In this document: one piece after another, positions 15,026 to 22,984 of the stretch
Layout of the letters: the number at the start of each line of letters is the position of its first letter
Position numbering within the stretch: the stretch's first letter is position 1
Origin: Bacillota bacterium
GTDB lineage: Bacteria; Bacillota; Negativicutes; Sporomusales; Sporomusaceae
Assembly: GCA_023443285.1 (NCBI GenBank)
Contig: JAEZVB010000061.1
Span: forward strand, 1 to 25,188
Length of the DNA stretch: 25,188 bases
Direction: 5' to 3'
Notes under the pieces: generated by a model
What the model was told of the DNA's origin: nothing
The model's input: only the letters and a program-made list of their open reading frames with translations
Database searches by the model: none
Program-made: the position numbers and the translations under genes

Positions 15026-16281
15026 TCCCTCATGTTGTATTGTTGGTGAGTATAACTGGCCTATTGTTTACCTACCCGTTTGACGGGTATTTTCGTTTTA
15101 CACTGAGTGTGGTTGTATTAGCTACGCTGCTACTCTATTTTCAGCGATTGCCTGTCGGCCAGATTACGCTTTTATCTGGGGTGCTGGTTCTTTTGCTGCG
15201 CACAGCCCTAAAATATCCATTTGTTGATGATACGCTGTATACTGCGTTTATGCATAACCTGCCATCATTTGGCTATTACCTGGCCTATGGATTTTTATTT
15301 ACGCTGCTTAAGATACGCGATCACACCGACAGTATCCCCGGGCTTATTCTTCTGTTAAGTCTTTGCGATATTGCCAGTAATTGCGTGGAACTCATTATTC
15401 GTTGGGAACTTGTCGGACGCAGCCTGGAGACTATCTTACCGCCACTGGTAGGAGTTGGTATTGGCCGCGCTGTGTTAACAGTAGCCGGCTATTTTTTACT
15501 TAAACGTTACCGCGACTTTGTACTCGCAGAAGACTACGCGGCTCGATATGCCGAATTAATAATTATCATTGCCAAGTTAAAAGCTGAGTTGTTTTACTTA
15601 AAAAAGTCGTCAGCCGATATTGAGTTAGTCATGGAAAAAGGGTATACGCTGTACCAAACCCTCAATGAGGCTTATCCCGGTGAACTGGCGCAGACTAATT
15701 CACCGGCCGCCCGGGCACTAGCGATTGCGCGTGATATACATGAGGTCAAAAAAGATTATTACCGAGTTACCAGAGGCATTGAGGAGATTCTCGATATTGC
15801 AGTAAATGAGGGTGGATTGCCAATAACAGAGTTCTTCCATATTGTGGAACAAAATACCAGGAGGTATATTAGCGGCTTGGATAAGCCTGTAACCGTTACA
15901 TTCGATTATGCTGGTGATGTAATTACCGACAAATATTATTCCATTGTATCCATCTTGAATAATCTGATCATCAATGCCGTGGAAGCTGCTGTACCTACCG
16001 GCATTATTGCAGTAAGCGGCAAGTGTAGCAACGGCAAAATGGTATTGGTTGTTGCCGATAATGGCCCAGGTATTGCGCCGGAAGAAACCGAATTGGTATT
16101 TGCTCCCGGTTATTCTACCAAGTTTTCTGAAGTAACCGGGCAAATGTCAACAGGCCTAGGGCTTAGTCATGTTAAGAATTTGACAGAACTATTGGGCGGT
16201 GAAATAACGTTAACCTCGCAGCCGGGGAAAACAGTATTTACTGTGTCGTTGCCGCTTACTAATCTGACCAGATCGCAATAG
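15022..16281 (+). CDS. GlnK/YcbA-like sensor histidine kinase
   Basis: 419 residues from ATG 15022, chosen for the ATGA overlap with the Nudix stop; an upstream GTG at 14989 lacks a ribosome site. The first 170 residues contain about five membrane helices. A coiled coil leads to the dimerisation helix with the likely phosphoacceptor His240 (RDIHEVKKDYYRVTRGIEE). The catalytic ATPase domain shows an N-box (NNLIINAVEAA), G1 (VVADNGPGI) and G2 (STGLGLSHVKNL). The membrane domain and the partner regulator with a YcbB domain place it near B. subtilis GlnK (YcbA), which senses glutamine. Here the downstream symporter suggests glutamate, aspartate or a C4-dicarboxylate as stimulus; this is inference. 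Confidence 0.82.
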   Translation: MIPHVVLLVSITGLLFTYPFDGYFRFTLSVVVLATLLLYFQRLPVGQITLLSGVLVLLLRTALKYPFVDDTLYTAFMHNLPSFGYYLAYGFLFTLLKIRDHTDSIPGLILLLSLCDIASNCVELIIRWELVGRSLETILPPLVGVGIGRAVLTVAGYFLLKRYRDFVLAEDYAARYAELIIIIAKLKAELFYLKKSSADIELVMEKGYTLYQTLNEAYPGELAQTNSPAARALAIARDIHEVKKDYYRVTRGIEEILDIAVNEGGLPITEFFHIVEQNTRRYISGLDKPVTVTFDYAGDVITDKYYSIVSILNNLIINAVEAAVPTGIIAVSGKCSNGKMVLVVADNGPGIAPEETELVFAPGYSTKFSEVTGQMSTGLGLSHVKNLTELLGGEITLTSQPGKTVFTVSLPLTNLTRSQ

Positions 16282-16344
16282 CAGGTAAGATCACATATTG
16301 TGGGCAGAAGTATGGTGGCAAATACTGTTGATAGGAGTGTGTAC

Positions 16345-17205
16345 ATGCGATTTGTTATTATTGAAGACGATATAAGTGTCCGAAAAATTATCAGTAATAT
16401 TATTGATAAATATAATTTGGGAACTGTTGTGTGTGAATGCGGTGATGGGCTTCAGGCTGAGGCGATTATTGTCGACTATGCTCCTGATGTGGCCTTGGTT
16501 GACTTATTGTTGCCGGGACAGGACGGGGTAGAGCTAATTCGCAAACTTAAGGCGAAAGGCATGGAAACCTCCTTTATTATGGTTTCGGAAAGTACCAGTC
16601 AGCCTATGATTACCAAGGCATACGAGACGGGAATCGATTTTTACATTCACAAACCGGTCAATGTTCTTGAAATCACCTCGGTAATCCGTAAAGTGGAAGA
16701 AAGCAGACGATTGCGGGCGGTAATGTCTTTGATTTCGCAAACGACCGCCCGTTATGGCAGTTCTGCTTCCCAGCTAACTGAGCCGCAGGACAATGGTAAA
16801 CGCAACCGGACGAATAAGATTCTTTCTGAGTTAGGCATAATTAGTGAATCGGGGGCAAAAAACATTCAACAGTTAATGCAACTGGTCGAGAACCGCCTGC
16901 GCAGCGGCCAGGATCAGACCTACCAACTCCATGAACTGTATCAGGAGCTGTCTGTATCGATTGAACAGGATGTTAAAACTATCGAACAACGGGTACGCCG
17001 TGCTATTGCCAAGGCTATGCAGAATGTGGCTACAATGGGTGTCGAGGACTATCATAATGATGTTTTTGAGATATACAGCGGCGCATTGTTTGATTTTAAA
17101 GAAATTAGACAGGAGATGGCGGCTATTCAAGGAAAAAGCTCCTATCGCGGCAAAGTCAACATCAAAAAATTCCTGGAAGGATTATTATTTTTAACGGCCA
17201 ATTGA
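16345..17205 (+). CDS. GlnL/YcbB-like response regulator
   Basis: 286 residues from ATG 16345, which follows AGGAGT at good spacing; upstream in-frame GTG codons are poorer. The receiver domain (1-120) has the acidic pair E7-D8-D9, phosphoacceptor Asp53 (LVDLLLPGQDG) and the conserved Lys in IHKPVN. The C-terminal half (about 150-286) is a YcbB-type DNA-binding domain, not OmpR or NarL type: TNKILSELGIISESGAKNI, then YQLHELYQELS and a helical segment with QRVRRAIAKAM. It should be phosphorylated by the kinase encoded just upstream and probably activates the symporter gene 153 bases downstream. Confidence 0.85.
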   Translation: MRFVIIEDDISVRKIISNIIDKYNLGTVVCECGDGLQAEAIIVDYAPDVALVDLLLPGQDGVELIRKLKAKGMETSFIMVSESTSQPMITKAYETGIDFYIHKPVNVLEITSVIRKVEESRRLRAVMSLISQTTARYGSSASQLTEPQDNGKRNRTNKILSELGIISESGAKNIQQLMQLVENRLRSGQDQTYQLHELYQELSVSIEQDVKTIEQRVRRAIAKAMQNVATMGVEDYHNDVFEIYSGALFDFKEIRQEMAAIQGKSSYRGKVNIKKFLEGLLFLTAN

Positions 17206-17221
17206 AATAGTTGCAATAAGT

Positions 17222-17247
17222 GTATTCTGTATTTTGTATACTTTTTA
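17222..17247 (+). promoter_or_regulatory. Candidate GlnL-type binding site upstream of the symporter gene
   Basis: TTTTGT (17232-17237), 4 nt, then TTTTTA (17242-17247) approximates the direct repeat TTTTGT-N4-TTTTGT that I recall as the B. subtilis GlnL target. The same stretch also reads as three abutting heptamers GTATTCT, GTATTTT, GTATACT (17222-17242). It lies about 110-140 nt before the symporter start. Confidence 0.3.
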
Positions 17248-17358
17248 TCCGAGACTGAAATTTATCGTCTGTTTTTGTAGTTTTATATAGTGGCCTGTTT
17301 ACACTAAATTCAGAAAGATTGGCCAATATAGAAAATACAAAAAGGGGGGTATTATTTT

Positions 17359-18621
17359 ATGTCTCAAGCCGTTGAGAAACCCAAAAAGGGTATAGGTTTG
17401 ACAACACAGATTTTTCTCGGCCTTATTCTCGGTGTAATTTTTGGTTATGTATTCCCTAAATATGCAGTAGAACTTAAACCGATTGGTGATATGTTTATCC
17501 GGATGATCAAGATGATTGTTGTGCCATTGGTATTTAGCTCCTTGGTAATGGGGATTGCAGGTACCGGCGATTTCAAAAAGCTTGGCCGCCTGGGTGTAAA
17601 ATCGATAATCTGGTTTGAACTTGCAACGACGCTGGCTTTAGTAGTTGGTTTGCTTGTTGTTAACGTATTTCAGCCTGGTGTAGGCGTGAATGTTGTCGCG
17701 AGCGATGCAGGAGCTGCCGCTACTGCCGCTAAAAAGACTATTGACATGACGCAAATGCTGGTAAATATTGTTCCGACTAACGTCGTTGATGCTATGGCTC
17801 GTGGTGATATGCTCCAAATCATTGTGTTTTCCACTTTCTTCGGTGTAGCAGCCGCTGCTATGGGTGCTAAAGGCAAACCGGCAGTAGATATGTGTATTAG
17901 CGTAGCCGAAATCATGTTCAAATTTACCTTCTATGTTATGAAATTAGCACCTATCGGCGTATTTGCCCTGATTGCCTTTACTGTTGGTAAATTCGGCTTG
18001 GGTATGCTCATTCCGTTGGCTAAACTTATCGGTTCCCTGTATTTTGCCTTGATTTTCTTTATTGCTATCATTGTGGCCGGTGCTACTTTGGTTTTACGTG
18101 TAAACTTCTTCCACCTGATTCGCGCTTTGAAAGAGCCAATGCTGATTGGTTTCTCGACCGCTTCCAGCGAAGCTGCTTTGCCGCTTGCCATGGAAAAATT
18201 AGAGAAATTCGGCGTGCCTAAGCATATTGTTACTTTCGTACTGCCTACAGGTTATACGTTTAATCTGGACGGATCCACACTGTACAGCGCACTGGCAGTT
18301 GTGTTCATTGCGCAGGTATATGGTGTACCGTTTGATTTATCCCAGCAAATTCTCATGGTTATTACCCTGATGTTGTCCACCAAAGGAATTGCCGCTGTAC
18401 CTGGTGCTTCACTCATCGTTATTGCTGGTACTGCCGCAGCCTTCGGTCTGCCTGTGGAAGGCATCGGTATTATCATGGGTGTTGACCGTATTCTGGATAT
18501 GGCTCGTACTGTATGTAACCTTACCGGTAACTGTATTGCCGCTGTTGTTGTTGCCCGTTGGGAAAAAGAGCTTCCTGACGAAGTGTTGCAAGTGGCTTAT
18601 GCCCAAAGTTACGAAGATTAA
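17359..18621 (+). CDS. Dicarboxylate/amino acid:cation symporter (DAACS family)
   Basis: 420 residues; GGGGGG precedes ATG 17359. It has the eight-helix-plus-two-hairpin glutamate-transporter fold: hairpin 1 with SSEAALPLAMEKL, TM7 with FNLDGSTLY (NMDGT motif), hairpin 2 with KGIAAVPGASLIV, and TM8 with DRILDMARTVCNLTGN. The Asp and Arg of DMAR match the residues that hold the substrate amino group and side-chain carboxylate in GltPh (Asp394, Arg397), which favours acidic amino acids. The final TGN has Asn where GltPh has the Na1 ligand Asp405, as in DctA. The likely substrate is glutamate/aspartate or a C4-dicarboxylate with H+ or Na+. The neighbouring two-component system probably controls it. 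Confidence 0.88.
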   Translation: MSQAVEKPKKGIGLTTQIFLGLILGVIFGYVFPKYAVELKPIGDMFIRMIKMIVVPLVFSSLVMGIAGTGDFKKLGRLGVKSIIWFELATTLALVVGLLVVNVFQPGVGVNVVASDAGAAATAAKKTIDMTQMLVNIVPTNVVDAMARGDMLQIIVFSTFFGVAAAAMGAKGKPAVDMCISVAEIMFKFTFYVMKLAPIGVFALIAFTVGKFGLGMLIPLAKLIGSLYFALIFFIAIIVAGATLVLRVNFFHLIRALKEPMLIGFSTASSEAALPLAMEKLEKFGVPKHIVTFVLPTGYTFNLDGSTLYSALAVVFIAQVYGVPFDLSQQILMVITLMLSTKGIAAVPGASLIVIAGTAAAFGLPVEGIGIIMGVDRILDMARTVCNLTGNCIAAVVVARWEKELPDEVLQVAYAQSYED

Positions 18622-18629
18622 TAATCTAT

Positions 18630-18650
18630 GGACTGCCAAAACGGCAGTCC
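18630..18650 (+). terminator. Terminator-like hairpin after the symporter gene
   Basis: GGACTGCC (18630-18637) pairs with GGCAGTCC (18643-18650) around AAAAC, followed by the T-rich TTATGTTTTGG. A second hairpin, TACATAG with CTATGTA (18690-18708), follows it and overlaps the end of the opposing fucose-synthase gene. Confidence 0.7.
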
Positions 18651-18701
18651 TTATGTTTTGGTTCTTATATATTGTGTATTAGTGGTCTTACATAGTGTGA
18701 T

Positions 18702-19637
18702 CTATGTAGGATCTTTTTGTTTCTTGTACCATTCATAAGTTGCTGTAATCCCGTGACGCAAGGTAGTTTTCGCGGACCAGCCCAGTTGGCTTAGTTTGCT
18801 TACATCCAAGCGTTTTACTGGAGTGCCGTCAGGTTTGGAGTTGTCAAAGACAATTTTGCCACGGTAACCAATGATTTCAGCAATAGTTGAGGCAAGCTCA
18901 GCAATGGTGAGGTCCTGGCCTGTACCGACATTAATGATTTCACTGTCGTTATACTGCTGCATCAAAAAGCAACAGGCATCGGCTAAATCATCCACATACA
19001 AAAATTCACGCCTGGGCGTGCCCGTTCCCCAGACAACGACTTCTGGAATCCCTTGTATTTTTGCTTGGTGAAATTTCCGAAGTAGTGCCGGTAAGACATG
19101 GGAGTTGGTAAGGTCAAAATTATCATTAATTCCATAGAGGTTAGTGGGCATAGCCGATATAAAGTTATCGCCGTATTGAAGCTGGTAGGATCGGCATAGT
19201 TCTATGCCGGCTATCTTAGCAATAGCATACGCTTTGTTCGTAGGTTCAAGCTTATCTGTCAGCAAGTACTCTTCCCGCAGTGGCTGTGGGGCAAATTTGG
19301 GATAGATACAGGAACTGCCCAGAAATAAGAGCTTGCGAACCTGATAGGTATGCGCGGCATGAATGACATTGGCGGCGATAGCAAGGTTATCATAAATAAA
19401 CTGTGCCGGATAGGTATGGTTGGCCTGGATACCGCCGACTTTGGCGGCAGCTAAGAAAATATATTCGGGCTGTTCGGCTTTAAAGAACTCTTCAACTGCA
19501 GACTGATTGCGTAGATCAAGTTCGCCGCTACGTCTTTCCAGCAGTCGATGGTAGCCTAATTCCTTTAGTCTGCGCACAATGGCCGAACCGACTAGCCCAT
19601 GGCTGCCGGCCACATAGATTTTAGAATCTGTCTCCAC
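18702..19637 (-). CDS. fcl: GDP-L-fucose synthase (GDP-4-keto-6-deoxymannose epimerase/reductase)
   Basis: 311 residues from GTG 19637, preceded by GGAGGGGG. It is a short-chain dehydrogenase fold with the nucleotide motif GSHGLVG (11-17), the catalytic Ser in LGSSCIYP (108-109), and Tyr137-x3-Lys141 (YAIAK). Family-specific segments are AAKVGGIQANHTYPAQFIYDN, PTNLYGINDNFDL, and RREFLYVDDLADA. It converts GDP-4-keto-6-deoxymannose to GDP-L-fucose with NADPH, for surface polysaccharide. The usual partner GDP-mannose 4,6-dehydratase is not in the window, so this is an orphan copy between unrelated genes. The length and all key residues are normal. Confidence 0.93.
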   Translation of the reverse strand: METDSKIYVAGSHGLVGSAIVRRLKELGYHRLLERRSGELDLRNQSAVEEFFKAEQPEYIFLAAAKVGGIQANHTYPAQFIYDNLAIAANVIHAAHTYQVRKLLFLGSSCIYPKFAPQPLREEYLLTDKLEPTNKAYAIAKIAGIELCRSYQLQYGDNFISAMPTNLYGINDNFDLTNSHVLPALLRKFHQAKIQGIPEVVVWGTGTPRREFLYVDDLADACCFLMQQYNDSEIINVGTGQDLTIAELASTIAEIIGYRGKIVFDNSKPDGTPVKRLDVSKLSQLGWSAKTTLRHGITATYEWYKKQKDPT

Positions 19638-19737
19638 TCGTCATCCCCCTCCACAGCTAGCCCCGATGTAGATAGACTATTCTATGCCGGCTGAGGGAAG
19701 GGTGTGATGTAAAACTCTTGAGTCCCTCGGATATAAC

Positions 19738-19765
19738 ACCAAATGCCGGTATAAAACATAAGATA
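19738..19765 (+). promoter_or_regulatory. Sigma-K-like (mother-cell sporulation) promoter
   Basis: AC (19738-19739), 17 nt, CATAAGATA (19757-19765). This matches the B. subtilis sigma-K pattern mAC-N16/17-CATAnnnTA completely. The predicted start is near 19773, leaving a leader of about 22 nt with GGGAGG before the propeller gene. The rest of the 19638-19794 gap shows no other signal to me. Confidence 0.5.
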
Positions 19766-19794
19766 CGATGATGAAACAGAAGGGAGGTTAGAAG

Positions 19795-20754
19795 ATGTCT
19801 CATACCATATATTCTTTTGGCATTGCCGCTGAACAAGGAGAGCAGCGGTTAACGTTTTTTGATACGCAAACACTGGCTGTTTTGCACCAGCTTACTGTAG
19901 ACTTTTCGCCATTGGATGTAACAATTACGCCTAATGCCAATTGGGCTGTTGTTAGCAGTGTCAGCACTCCAATGCTGTCAAGAATCAATCTTGTGGTTGA
20001 GCCCCCGGTTGTTGCCGGAACACAAACTCTAGAAGGATTTGTACAAGATGTTGATATTACTCCAAATGGAATTTTTGCGGTAGCCGCGGCAGATAGACTA
20101 TATTCTTACCTTATTGCCAATGATTTGATTGCTGACAATCTGACAGAAGGCACGATTGCGTTAGCGGTTTCCCCCAACGGTAATGGGTTAATACTGGCAT
20201 CAAACAGAAATGATGCTGTAGCGCTGGAAACATTTTTGATCGATTCGAATGGATACTTATCCACGTTGGGAACAGTTCCAGGTTCTTTTAATTTTTCAAT
20301 CACCAATATCGCCTTCAGTGCTAACGGAAATCACGCTTTTGTTGCTGATTTCTCAGGGGTTACTGTGCTCGATACAAGCGATCCAAATAATATTACGAAA
20401 GTTGGCGACACAGTTTCCACAAATGACATTCCTTTTTCTTTTGCGGTTTCGCGTAATGGGACTACGGTTTATGTATTAACTGTTACGGCAGTAGATATAT
20501 TTAGTTTTAATGCTGCAACCGGAATCCTAACACTTGTGGATTCTTTTCAACATGGTTTATCATTAGGCATCATCTATATAGGCGTAGATTACTTGGGACT
20601 GGATATTTCGGAAACCAGACTTTTTGTCGCCGGTGCAGGAACGTTAGCGGCATTTACCGTTACAGGGCAACTAGTGGGAAGTGTTGCCGGCGTTAACAGT
20701 GATGCCGGGGTAGCCCTGCGACAATCGCCGGTGCTCAGGGGGATTAAATGGTAA
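19795..20754 (+). CDS. Beta-propeller (YVTN/lactonase-like) repeat protein
   Basis: 319 residues; GGGAGG precedes ATG 19795. At least five repeats of a beta-hairpin turn of the type TPNG/SPNG (near residues 46, 89, 126, 175 and 219, with a degenerate sixth near 273) recur every 37-50 residues. That is the spacing of propeller blades of the YVTN/PQQ-like beta-propeller class. No signal peptide or membrane segment is present. No catalytic residues can be named, so it may be a scaffold. It precedes the C11 peptidase gene by 24 nt and shares its sigma-K-like promoter, so a role in the late spore, made in the mother cell, is inferred. Confidence 0.7.
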   Translation: MSHTIYSFGIAAEQGEQRLTFFDTQTLAVLHQLTVDFSPLDVTITPNANWAVVSSVSTPMLSRINLVVEPPVVAGTQTLEGFVQDVDITPNGIFAVAAADRLYSYLIANDLIADNLTEGTIALAVSPNGNGLILASNRNDAVALETFLIDSNGYLSTLGTVPGSFNFSITNIAFSANGNHAFVADFSGVTVLDTSDPNNITKVGDTVSTNDIPFSFAVSRNGTTVYVLTVTAVDIFSFNAATGILTLVDSFQHGLSLGIIYIGVDYLGLDISETRLFVAGAGTLAAFTVTGQLVGSVAGVNSDAGVALRQSPVLRGIKW

Positions 20755-20778
20755 CTATTAGAAAGAGGTGATTCGGCG

Positions 20779-21996
20779 ATGTCTGGCGTTTCTATTGCCC
20801 ACAAAAGGTGGGCAATTCTTATCTACGCTTGTGGTAATAACGACCTTGCGCCTGAGATGGCTGCCATAATTGCGGATATAGCTGGCTTGGGGGAAACAGA
20901 GAACGTACATGTTGCGCTGCAAATTGGGCGCGAGTGCTGTGAGCTTGTACAAATCCTCCGGCAGTCGCCGCCTTGCCCTAAACCGGATGATGCCTGGCAG
21001 GGTGTTAGGCGGTACGCTTTTCAGGACGGTAATCTGGCTGTGGTTGACGATTTGGGAAAAGCCAATATGGCCCATCCGGAAACTCTGAAGAACTTTCTGC
21101 TATGGGGGTATCAGAACTTCCCGGCGGAAAAGTACATGCTGGTAATTGGCGGCCATGGTTACCAATTTGTCGGCACAGTGACTGATTATAGCCAAAATGT
21201 ACCGTATATCATGGGAATTCCGGGTATGGTCGAGGCCATCGATCAGGCAAACAGGCTTACCGGAAAACAACTGGACTTAGCGCTGTTTGATACCTGTTAT
21301 TTTAACTTTGTGGAAGTCTTGTATGAGTTCGGAGCCAAGCCGGTACCTGCCACAAAAAATGTAGTCACCTATATTGGCGGCGGTCCCATTCAGGGGTTGT
21401 CCTGTAGAAGAATCATTGCGCAGGCAGACAAGCTAGCCCAGCTTGAGGACGGCAAGGCATTTACGGCAGCGTTAACTGGTAAACTTGGTGCCAATCTAGT
21501 AGCCTTTGAAATTAATCATGAGCGGCTTAAGAAAATTAAAAGCCTTGTCAATGAGATTGCTTGCCTTTATTCCGAATCGCAGCCTGACAAGGTTAACTTT
21601 CAGGAGATTCTTAATCAAGGCACCACGCAAATTCCCTGGTATAACCTGCTGGCAGAACTGGTTGTGGAGCTAAATGCGCTGCTCATTTGTAGCGGCGTAC
21701 AAATGAGCGCGAAAAGTTTGATTAATATTGCAAACCAACCGACTACTGATTTGGACAAAATCAAACGTTACGCTAAGCTTAGCTTTGCTCAAACCAATCA
21801 TTGGACCTATTTATTAAGTGACAGGAGTGTTAAGATTGACTCTTTAGGGCAAGACCACCATGCTTTGTTACCACAACCGTTATCGCCACGGGAGGTATGT
21901 AGTTATATCTCATTGATGAATCCAGGTTTTTCGCTTCCCCAAATACGGGATACGTTCATAGCTTTAGCAAAATACAAAAGGTGGATATTTGACTAA
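20779..21996 (+). CDS. Clostripain-type (family C11) cysteine peptidase
   Basis: 405 residues; AGAGGTG precedes ATG 20779. The caspase-like fold of family C11 is recognisable: an N-terminal strand RWAILIYACGNNDL, the catalytic His126 in VIGGHGYQF, and the catalytic Cys173 in LALFDTCYFN. Clostripain-type enzymes cut after Arg/Lys. There is no signal peptide, unlike secreted clostripain, so it should act in the cytoplasm or be placed on the spore from the mother cell. It is coupled to the propeller gene. A large hairpin follows downstream. Its substrates may be coat proteins; this is speculation from position. Confidence 0.85.
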   Translation: MSGVSIAHKRWAILIYACGNNDLAPEMAAIIADIAGLGETENVHVALQIGRECCELVQILRQSPPCPKPDDAWQGVRRYAFQDGNLAVVDDLGKANMAHPETLKNFLLWGYQNFPAEKYMLVIGGHGYQFVGTVTDYSQNVPYIMGIPGMVEAIDQANRLTGKQLDLALFDTCYFNFVEVLYEFGAKPVPATKNVVTYIGGGPIQGLSCRRIIAQADKLAQLEDGKAFTAALTGKLGANLVAFEINHERLKKIKSLVNEIACLYSESQPDKVNFQEILNQGTTQIPWYNLLAELVVELNALLICSGVQMSAKSLINIANQPTTDLDKIKRYAKLSFAQTNHWTYLLSDRSVKIDSLGQDHHALLPQPLSPREVCSYISLMNPGFSLPQIRDTFIALAKYKRWIFD

Positions 21997-22036
21997 CATT
22001 TTGAATAAACCTAAATATCAAACAAGTTTTCACTTG

Positions 22037-22084
22037 CAAGTAAGCCCTTGATCCTCTGTGCTAGGAGGTTCAAGGGCTTACTTG
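22037..22084. terminator. Long perfect hairpin between convergent genes
   Basis: CAAGTAAGCCCTTGA (22037-22051) and TCAAGGGCTTACTTG (22070-22084) form a perfect 15-bp stem, with CCT/AGG extending it inside the loop region. Neither strand has a T run after the stem, so it may be an unusual bidirectional terminator or a 3'-end stabiliser. Confidence 0.5.
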
Positions 22085-22132
22085 TATGCCGTTAGCTAGG
22101 CTGGCAGCGGGATTTATGCTATAGCTGAGTTA

Positions 22133-22651
22133 TTATAGGTTACTAGGCTGCTCGGAACAGAATTCGGTACAGTACGTTAGGGAATAGTCGCTTGGGTTAC
22201 CAGTGTCTAAGAAATTTATCAGACAAGGCTTGAATAAATGTGGCGGCAGAGGTTTACAGGCTCGTGCAAGCTTTACATTAACAACATACAAATTTATGGA
22301 TGCCGTTATAGTTCGGGGGCTAGTTAGCTGCATATAGTCAATATTAATTCTACCTTTCAGATGAGCATTCATATCTAAGCGCGCATGGCGATAAGCAAAT
22401 GTTTGATTAATAGGTAGTTTAAAGCGAACAAAAGTGACAGGTTGTGTGCCGTCGGGAACACACGAAACATATTCTGTGAAAATGTCGAAGTAGCCGGAAA
22501 AAGTAACTTGGTTTATGCTTACTATTGTTTTCTCAATTACTGGTATTGATGTCGCGCGAAGAAGAAAATCAATATCGGGTTTGTCATCTGGCATGATTAA
22601 ATTAACATTATTGTTGAACATAAGACCTTTCCTAAAACTTCGATGGGTCAT
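22133..22651 (-). CDS. Divergent single SPOCS-domain (DUF3794-like) protein
   Basis: 172 residues from ATG 22651, with GGGAGGAG upstream. The segment MPDDKPDIDFLLRATSIPVI matches the (I/L)P(E/D)xKPDI start of the SPOCS domain seen in the three plus-strand genes, and PVTFVRFKLPINQTF fills the place of their HSAHFxxPFSAFI strand. The LTGRK and CxEDxF motifs are lost, so it is a distant member. There is no signal peptide or membrane segment. Four Cys lie in the last 45 residues. SPOCS domains occur in spore morphogenesis proteins such as SipL of Clostridioides. A sigma-K/E-like promoter lies about 60 bases upstream. Confidence 0.65.
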   Translation of the reverse strand: MTHRSFRKGLMFNNNVNLIMPDDKPDIDFLLRATSIPVIEKTIVSINQVTFSGYFDIFTEYVSCVPDGTQPVTFVRFKLPINQTFAYRHARLDMNAHLKGRINIDYMQLTSPRTITASINLYVVNVKLARACKPLPPHLFKPCLINFLDTGNPSDYSLTYCTEFCSEQPSNL

Positions 22652-22715
22652 AAGAACTCCTCCCAAACTCTAATAAATCGCTATATGTAGTTGTTTTTAA
22701 CAGTAAGAGTTACTG

Positions 22716-22743
22716 TATTGTATGGTTTTTAACAAATTGTGTT
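22716..22743 (-). promoter_or_regulatory. Sigma-K/E-like promoter of the minus-strand SPOCS gene
   Basis: On the minus strand: AAC (22743-22741), 16 nt, CATACAATA (22724-22716). The -10 matches the sigma-K pattern CATAnnnTA completely and also contains the sigma-E -10 CATACAAT. The start site would be near 22708, within an inverted repeat CAGTAA-GAG-TTACTG (22701-22715) that could be a regulator site. Confidence 0.5.
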
Positions 22744-22883
22744 ACTGCACCGGTAGCACATATTATTTGCACATTACATATTAATACTGAATAGAAAAAA
22801 TTATGTGTCAAAAATCTTTTAGAATAGTTACTGCTATTGGGATTGTAAATCTGCTTTTGCTATTTATGTAATTATATTTTGGA

Positions 22884-22911
22884 ACTACCACTGGTAACAC
22901 AACATATAATG
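22884..22911 (+). promoter_or_regulatory. Sigma-K-like promoter of the plus-strand SPOCS cluster
   Basis: AC (22884-22885), 17 nt, CATATAATG (22903-22911): 8 of 9 positions match CATAnnnTA. An alternative, AC at 22899-22900, 16 nt, CATAGGTTT, lies just downstream. The block is embedded in an imperfect direct repeat shared with about 22742-22786. Confidence 0.4.
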
Positions 22912-22984
22912 CATTACATAGGTTTATTAAGCCGAAATAACTCTGATGATTAAATGCAACCAAAAACATCAAGGAGGAAGATGC

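Noticed and set aside
15718..16143. A 141-residue minus-strand frame inside the histidine kinase gene
   Set aside because: It is a shadow of the kinase catalytic domain, whose N, G1 and G2 boxes are unambiguous on plus.
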